Part shown: positions 57,700 through 64,000 of the stretch, one piece after another
Numbering within the stretch: the stretch's first letter is position 1
How the letters are laid out: each line of letters begins with the position of its first letter
Origin: Eutreptiella sp. 'Long Island Sound 2002'
Lineage: Eukaryota > Euglenozoa > Euglenophyceae > Eutreptiales > Eutreptiaceae
Reading direction: 5' to 3'
Assembly: GCA_964036045.1 (NCBI GenBank)
Contig: OZ038384.1
Location: forward strand, 59,741,355-59,805,354
DNA: 64,000 nucleotides
Translations under genes and position numbers: made by a program
Notes under the pieces: model-generated
Told to the model about the DNA's origin: nothing
The model's input: the letters and a program-made list of their open reading frames with translations, nothing else
The model's database searches: none

Positions 57700-57970
57700 A
57701 CTGGGCAAATGTGGATGAAGGCCCAGACCCTGAGGCTCTTGAAACGTCAGAAGCACAGAAAATTGTCATATTCTGCTCCACTTCGGCTTGCCAGATGTGC
57801 GCATTGTTCCAAGCATTACAGCATGTTGCCAGCTTGAACAACCCCATGAGTGTGGCATTCACCGCAGTCCCGCTACGACACATCAATGGGGTCCAAGGCA
57901 GACACAGCAATTTTACAAGCCACAAAACCGCTTCATGGTGATGCAAAACCCCAAAAGAAGTACATTTCAA
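57700..57970 (-). CDS. Exon of the LamG-like gene
   Basis: The minus-strand frame encodes AVNATLMGLFKLATCCNAWN, IWQAEVEQNMTIFCASDVSR and SGSGPSSTFAQS before a GTATCA donor-like site. N-A-T and N-M-T glycosylation-type sites and alternating hydrophobics fit an extracellular beta-sandwich. Confidence 0.4.
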
Positions 57971-57995
57971 TGCATATGCGCAACTTCATCGACAC

Positions 57996-58181
57996 TCACG
58001 ACAACACTCCATGAATATGGCACACCTCGAAATGGTGAGCAAGCATGCCGTCCTTCTCCGACGCACCCATTATCAATGGTGCCGTCCAAACTTCATGTTG
58101 GTCCGTTTTTTCACGTTCGTTATACTTCAAGACTAATCTCCGGTCATCAGCTGATACCGTCATGTCATACCCATTCCGCAC
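57996..58181 (-). CDS. Exon of the LamG-like gene
   Basis: Preceded by a GTGAGT...GCACAG intron of about 53 nt. The frame encodes NGYDMTVSADDRRLVLKYNE then TDQHEVWTAPLIMGASEKDG and MLAHHFEV. Strongly protein-like; domain assignment is tentative. Confidence 0.45.
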   Translation of the reverse strand: MRNGYDMTVSADDRRLVLKYNEREKTDQHEVWTAPLIMGASEKDGMLAHHFEVCHIHGVLS

Positions 58182-58235
58182 CTGTGCATTGGTGTAGGAA
58201 TATCGTCACAATGCGGGTAGCAAGACAGACTCACC

Positions 58236-58268
58236 GGATTAAACCGGACGTGGTGTCCGGTTTAATCC
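58236..58268. other. Perfect 14-bp inverted repeat
   Basis: ggattaaaccggac and gtccggtttaatcc are separated by 5 nt. It lies next to the GTGAGT donor of the exon upstream of 58181 and could form an RNA hairpin that masks or presents that splice site. Confidence 0.7.
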
Positions 58269-58740
58269 ATCAAGCCAGCAAGAAAGAACACCTTGTGCCA
58301 CATCCGTATTCCATCAAATCAGCAGACAATTCTACATGGGCACAAAATAGTAGCTTCTACTCTTGTCCGGGACTGCACAACACCGTGGCCAACCAAAAGT
58401 CAGGGCGTGCCCAGGAATTCATCCTAAACGGGAGTGTCAGCATGTGCTGTGCATGTGCCGGTGCAGGTACCTGCGCTTGTGCATGGCGTGTGTGTTTGTG
58501 TTTGCGTGTTTCTGTAATTGCAAGTGCACGTGTCTGTGCTTGGGGCTGTGCTTGCACATCGGTGCCTATGCTTGCGCATTTGCATCCGCAGGTGCACGCG
58601 CACGTTTGCCCATAAGCATTGCCATGTGCACGTGCATGTGTGTGTGCCTGTGTGTGCGCACATGCACGCGAATGTGCTAGTGTATGTGCAGATGCCTGTC
58701 TCCATGCATCTGTAAATTGGTGTAGGAGCATGCAGATGTT

Positions 58741-59361
58741 TCAATGGCTGCTGAAAGCATGGTCTGGTATAATGCAGCAGCAGCCTGTGCCTTCGATGCA
58801 GTGATGAAGTGGCACCTGCCATGAAATGAAGTGCCAGTGATCGTCGTAGATAGGCCAAGTAATGGTAGCATCTAGCCGACGTCGCCTGGTGTCCGATATG
58901 AAGAACCGTGTCGTCCCCTGAACAACAGCAGGTGTTTTGAGGAGAGCTAATGGGAATGCCTGGCATTTGAAAGCACATCCTTGCGAGGGCACATTAAACT
59001 GATGCACAAAAGACCACTGCCACCAAAGGAAGGGGCGGCTCCCTAAATATGACACGCACGCCACCTGTGAGAGACCCTTGAGAGTCATCCAGCTTGGGCC
59101 CACTCCTCCTGTGCCGTGCTCCTCTTGTTTGCGGTGAATGTGTTTTGCCGGCGGAGCAGTAATCCTTCCGCAGATTCGGCTGGGGCCGTCCCAAGCACTG
59201 CTCTTCCTCAAGGTTACCTCACTGTACCCCCCCAGAAGGTGCTCTGTGCGCAGAGCAGCCCAAAACACAACAATTGCAAACAAGAGGAACAGGGCATCAG
59301 GAACAAGAATGTCCCAAGTGTAACTCTCCGGGGGAGAGCGGTCATCCACCGGACGGCCCAC
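58741..59361 (-). CDS. LamG-like exon with an N-terminal hydrophobic segment
   Basis: A 206-codon minus-strand frame. ILVPDALFLLFAIVVFWAAL near the N-terminus could be a membrane anchor or signal. The later part reads SWMTLKGLSQVACVSYLG, FVHQFNVPSQGCAFKCQAF, TTRFFISDTRRRRLDATIT and WPIYDDHWHFISWQV, with the D-D-x-W-H core of LamG, ending at a GTGCC donor-like site (CAG/GTGCC). Whether the hydrophobic segment and LamG part belong to one exon is uncertain. Confidence 0.45.
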   Translation of the reverse strand: MGRPVDDRSPPESYTWDILVPDALFLLFAIVVFWAALRTEHLLGGYSEVTLRKSSAWDGPSRICGRITAPPAKHIHRKQEEHGTGGVGPSWMTLKGLSQVACVSYLGSRPFLWWQWSFVHQFNVPSQGCAFKCQAFPLALLKTPAVVQGTTRFFISDTRRRRLDATITWPIYDDHWHFISWQVPLHHCIEGTGCCCIIPDHAFSSH

Positions 59362-59399
59362 ATGTCTTTCGGGGGGGGGGGGGGGCTGGCACGCCGTAT

Positions 59400-62194
59400 T
59401 TCAGGGACCAAAACACCCTCACTGCATGTCCACTCCCTCGGGACTTATAAGGTCACATGGTACAGCGGTCTCTGCACATGGCACTTGGCCAAGAGGTATC
59501 GGGTTTGACGCAAAAGAAAGACCGCACAACTGCCCTCGGCGCTCGGATCTCGGAAACCCTGCGAATCAGGAACGCTGGCAGAAATGAAGGGAAATGTTGC
59601 CTGGGATTTGAGATTGCCCAGTCTCTCTGCCTTTACCTCGATCCATCTGGCGTATCCGCTGCGCAATCCGAGAGCGCCCGTGCCGCAGCTCAAGGGATTG
59701 CTCTCCTCTCGTACGCCACACCCCAACACCATCCCGGCTCACCATGCTACGCCATACACAAACGTTGCCACCTTTTTCAACAACGAAATTGAAGTCCAGA
59801 ACCAGATCAATCAGACACCGGCATGGCTTAGACCCGCCGGCACACCCAGACCTTTGGGATTGCCAGCTTCAGATGGTAGCAGGGATGTGATTTGGGGGGC
59901 GGATCTCCTCCCCTCCTTTTGGGATGATGATATCCGCACGAGAAAACAACAGGGGGTATGAGTGTGCACGACGATACACAATGAAGATGATTGACGTTGA
60001 GAAATTGTCACAAAAGAGCATGACTCAAGCAGAATGGTATCGTCAATAACATTGGTGCAACACAACTGTTACACGGTCAGAATACCACGTCAATGAATAC
60101 AGGGACATGCAGGTGTTTGAATAGGAATAGAAAAGTGGTCAAACGTATTGACCAAAACCGGTTGTGGGGCCCAGAGCTAGAGGATGGGGCTTATGAGGCT
60201 GGCGAGAGTAAGGGAGGGTGGGGCACACCTTTTCATACACAAACAAAGGCCCGCCGCCTTTGCTGTTCAGCGAAATGCCGAACGCAGTTTCTCCAGCGGA
60301 GCTCAGCAGCAATGACATAGGGTTGCCTGTATTGCCACACTGTGCAATAGTGAGAGGAGGCGTGCAAAAACCGGATCTTCCGCATGCATCCGCTGACCCA
60401 AAATGCCTGCCTGCTCACTTGCATCCAAAAGAAAGGCTGGGGCTCTGGCCCCAGGGCGCTGAAAGGGACCTTTACCTACTTTGCCTTCCTTCCTTGACCT
60501 GGGACCATTGAACTGGGGCCAACGTGACTCTAGGTGCCTAAGGCGCCGGAATGACATCATTGTAGGAAGGGATGCGCTTGGTGCGGCCAAATCTGATGAA
60601 GAGCCCCTACTTGAGGACAGAATCAAAAGATGCCACCATCTCGGTGCCCACATATAGCAAAGGTGGCTACATTACAGCTACAATGTCGGGGGACCCTACC
60701 GCGCAATACACAGAGGAAATCAGAAAGGGCTACTTAACCCTTGCCGTCTCAAGGGCCCACAAGTGCGCCGCGGGCATGCCGCAGGGTGAGGGTAATTAGC
60801 TTGAGTGTACACTGTCTAGGAAATATATGCACCGGAACAAAAAAACTCCGTGAAACGTTGACTTGTTGACACCATCGCTCTCTACCGAGGAGAGACTACG
60901 GCACTGCCACATTGAGCTGGGCTGAGCTCGAGGGCGAGATCTTCAATGAGCAAAAAATGACATTCGTACAGTGCCTCGTCTTGCCCAATCTGGCGCTCAC
61001 AGCACTCTTACACGCCACTGTAGCTTTCCTTTAGCAGATTACGACCCAAGCCCACAAAACCCATTGTTTCGTAGAACCATTTTGGGGTCCGTAGAGGGGG
61101 AGTCCTCTCCAACCCCCCCTTGGGGTCGGGTCGTGGCTGGCAACCACACCTGTACTACCTAACCCTTTCCGTCTTAAGAGTGCCCAAAGCACGGATGACG
61201 CAAAGTTCATACACGGCCCATTCCATATTGGGGATGGGCAACAAGTGCACCAGTTGTGAGGGGAAGAGGCCCCAAAAGGTAAAATAGTAACAAAAATAGG
61301 GGAAAAAGGCGTATGGGGGTACACGTTACATTAAAAACGCATGTGTGTATGTACCACGACATTGCCTCTGTTCCAAGATAATTTCCCAAAATGCGCGCCG
61401 CACGGCGCCGTAGGTGCCGCAGGCGCCGCAAGATAAGCACCCCCAAAGTGGCAACATAATGTTTGCCATCTTGGGCAACCCGGGCACTCATCCCATGGAC
61501 AAAATCCAAAGTAGCTACTTAAAGTGGGGGGAGGGGGGTTGCACCACGAGGGGGGGGGGGGGCGTATGAGCTCCTTTTTCCGGGGGGTGGCTCTTCTGTC
61601 GGGGGGCCAATTTTAGCAAACACGGCATTGGTAGTGGTGCTTATGAATAAAGACACGTTGGCCCCCGGTCATTTCCGGCTGTTCTCAATGATGGTGCCCC
61701 ACCAAGGCCTCCCATTGCCATATAATGGAAAATCAAGCTGACTCAGAGTCTGTGTTTGTTAACCTAACAAGTGGTCTTGCGCTTAGCCCGTTTTATAAGG
61801 GGTGGGCATCGCGACTCCTGATGAGGAGCCTGGCGTCCCCGGTCATCAGTTTTTTCTTTCCCCCACTTCCCATTTTTGGATCATGCCAAAAAAAAAGGAG
61901 GTTGAAGCCAAGCCGAAAAGCACATCAAATATTGTTGGACTACCGTTCCCCGGCATGTTGCACACCCCATGCGACATCCCTACTATCCGCTCAACCATCG
62001 ATGGGGGTATCATGCCAGTCCACGACACTCTTGGTGGCCGGCACATTTGCCAAAAAAAACAGCAACCCCCCCCCCTCCCCAGAAGGTGTCACAAAGTCAT
62101 AGGACAGAAGAGCCCCTTTTTCGATACACCCCCCCCCCTCCGGCGTTCGGAGGGCTCATAACCCCCCCCCCCCACTAGTCCAATTTTGCACCCG
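59400..62194. other. Interval with no gene called
   Basis: Holds members of the dispersed minisatellite at 60590-60785 and 61440-61515, G runs near 61549, C runs near 62118, and a GCC-rich stretch at 61394-61434. Open frames up to about 125 codons lack motifs. Confidence 0.4.
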
Positions 62195-62415
62195 CCTAAC
62201 CCCGCCATCTTGGGGCTCCCTGCTGCAATTTCCAGGGATAAAATCACAAGTGGCTGCTTAACCCTTGCCGTCTCGCTGTCTCGGGTCTCCCGGCTGTCAG
62301 CGAAGGGACCAAATTGGAAATGGCTACTTAACCCCTGCCTCTCTTGGGGACTCTTGTGTGGGCAAAATCGCTACATAACCCCTGCTGTCTCGGGGGTGCC
62401 CAATGTGGGTAGGAA
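62195..62415. repeat. Dispersed minisatellite cluster
   Basis: Four units of the aatcacaagtggctgcttaa / cccttgccgtctcg family, followed by an AT-rich stretch to about 62640. Confidence 0.7.
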
Positions 62416-62699
62416 ACTATGTTTTTTTAATTTTCTGTAACCTAGTATTAAAAAAAAAAGATTGTTACTTTTTAGAAAAAAAATTTCGACTCAATTTTTT
62501 GCTTGGAAAAAAATTACAGAAATTTTGAAACTAAATTAAAAAAACCTACCCGCAAACGCAAACTTAGTAACAAAATGTTTTTGTTACTAAGCTTCAGCAC
62601 TTCAGAAAAACAATTTGACGAAAAGGTTTTTTACTAACTGTTACCACAGACCCCCCCCCCCCGTCTCTTGGGCACAGCAGACCTTCAGGAAGGAGGGTA

Positions 62700-62996
62700 T
62701 GAGTTGGGATGATGGAGAGGCAAACGGAGGCCCAGGGGCACCTTGAACCAGAACTCCACTTTAAAATCTGCCATCGCCTCACCCAAAGCATAAACAGGCA
62801 GTCGGATGCAGCCATTGCCATTGCCCTTGAAAGCAATCGTTCGGTGTGGAGTGTCATTGCCATCCCAGGAACAGTTGTGCATGATGCCATGGCGACCCTG
62901 GCCACTGACGTCTATTGCCGAGATACCGTACCCTCCAGTCATGGGCCTGTGAAGGAGTGGTGGGGGCCCAATCCAAAGAGAATACAATAGCACCAA
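62700..62996 (-). CDS. LamG-like exon, first half of a domain
   Basis: The minus-strand frame encodes GGYGISAIDVSGQGRHGIMH then CSWDGND, TIAFKGNGNGCIRLPVYAL and ADFKVEFWFKVPLG. This is a clear LamG N-terminal half: D-x-S-G-x-G-x-x-G, F-x-G-x-x-x-x-x-x-L-P and F-x-x-E-F-W-F-K. The domain is cut at PLG, probably by a GT donor. It parallels E-F-N-G...E-A-W-F-K at 48.7 kb. Confidence 0.65.
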
Positions 62997-64000
62997 CAGA
63001 GGGATGGGAGTCCTTCAACAAGAAGGTTCAGCAACTCGACATCAATAGCAGAATGCGAGAGTGGCGTGGGGGGGGGGGGGGTCCATGAAGGTTGAGAGGT
63101 TACAGACCGGCGACATGTGACTGGTTGGCAGGTTGAGGTCAGTTCTCGAGTAGCATGTCGGGCAAGAGGCATGACGGGCATGTTGTTTTTGTGGGTAAAA
63201 ACAAGAGGAATGCTTGCCTGCTGCCCCGGTTGACACCCCTTGCAAGTGCTGACAGACTTCACATTCAACCATTCCCAGACCATGAAGTTTGATTGATGCT
63301 CTCCACCGCCGGTGTGAGAAATTGTGACATGGGGCTAAGGGGGGCTGGTTTTTCCGTGCCGGTTGGGTGTACATATCCTACCCATGGCCCAACAGTGGAC
63401 ATCGATGGGTATGAAGGCGATTGGATTGTTTCGATAGGACTGCTGTGGCGCTTTGTCCTGTGGGTGGACAGCGTAGTATTTATGTGGGTGCTGGGACGAG
63501 CACCATTACACGGGTTATGTGGCGTTGCACATTTCGGCACATCTCTCTGTCTCACACAAAACTGAGACGTGATCTCTGTGTGTCATCTATTGTTGGGGTT
63601 TGGAGCGGTGACTCAACAGGCATTGTCGTGGCATCCACAGCATGGGTATATGCACACATCTGAACGAGCAATTCTGAGAACCCCACACTATTGTTGGTGG
63701 GCATAGTCAACAAAATGCAGAAAATGATCGTTTTTTTTTGGATACCCATTGGTTTGTGTGTGTGCATTGCAGTACCGAAGGAAACGAAACGGGGAAAGTG
63801 TCGCACGAGGGGGCCAGTGGCTTCATAGGCAAAGGCAAGAGTCGTTGCGTAGGCTGGGCAATGGAGACCGGCGCCAGCCTTCTGCTTCCATGGGTGACCC
63901 CCGCCCCCCTTGTGATGCCAACTGCTTTCACATTACTCTCGCCCCCCCCCAACCCCCGTCCCACACCTCCGTGCTCCGGACTTCGTATGGGAATGCCACC
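62997..64000. other. Interval with possible Cys-rich minus-strand exon
   Basis: Minus-strand frames upstream of the LamG exon carry VSTCKGCQPGQQAS near 63240-63200, reminiscent of GCC2/GCC3 (ephrin-receptor-like) Cys repeats, but no continuous exon could be delimited. Nothing else is recognised to the window end. Confidence 0.3.

Noticed and set aside
57788-58615. 275-codon plus-strand open frame.
   Set aside because: Antisense to exons with LamG-like features and splice sites; its second half is a low-complexity TG/GC-rich stretch.

Overview
This window is eukaryotic nuclear DNA, probably from a microbial eukaryote such as a protist or alga. Genes have short GT-AG introns (about 33-55 nt). 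Repeat families are many, there are short CCCTAA/TTAGGG arrays, a tandem 5S-rRNA-like array and tRNA-derived SINE-like elements, and there is no operon structure. Dozens of G or C homopolymers of 10 nt or more are scattered through it. Nothing prokaryotic was seen and no virus was recognised. Everything was read by eye, so family names rest on motifs and not on searches.

Layout. 0-3.5 kb: three head-to-tail copies of an element joined by CCCTAA-type sequence; further copies lie at 37.9-38.7 (inverted), 43.9-45.1 and 54.6-55.6 kb. 4.7-6.55 kb: a minisatellite bounded by 26-bp terminal inverted repeats. 8-30 kb: mixed genes and repeats, including a gene at 17.2-18.6 kb with a partial relative at 9.4 kb, a decayed cadherin-like fragment at 15.9-16.2 kb and a 48-bp minisatellite at 18.7-20.0 kb. 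24-43 kb: mostly minus-strand genes, several of them GC-rich. 45.7-46.8 kb: 5S-like array. 49.7-54.3 kb: a divergent gene pair, a CCCH zinc-finger protein (minus) and a ~596-codon protein (plus). Exons resembling LamG/concanavalin-A-like domains recur on the minus strand at 11-15, 30, 46.8-49.4 and 57-63 kb.

Main observation. Many convincing coding frames are interrupted by in-frame TAG and TAA but almost never by TGA, and most end at TGA. The best case (52516-54306) runs about 596 codons with eleven TAG/TAA and no TGA. In places where a related sequence or family consensus can be compared, two of the interrupting codons align with glutamine. The simplest reading is a variant nuclear code with UAA/UAG sense (probably Gln) and UGA stop, as is established in many ciliates, dasycladalean green algae and diplomonads. 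Decay of Gln codons by C-to-T change is the main alternative. One gene (49742-52110) also carries two in-frame TGA, one of them inside a CCCH finger, which that code does not explain. Coordinates for coding regions below assume UAR is read through; under the standard code they would break into short pieces.
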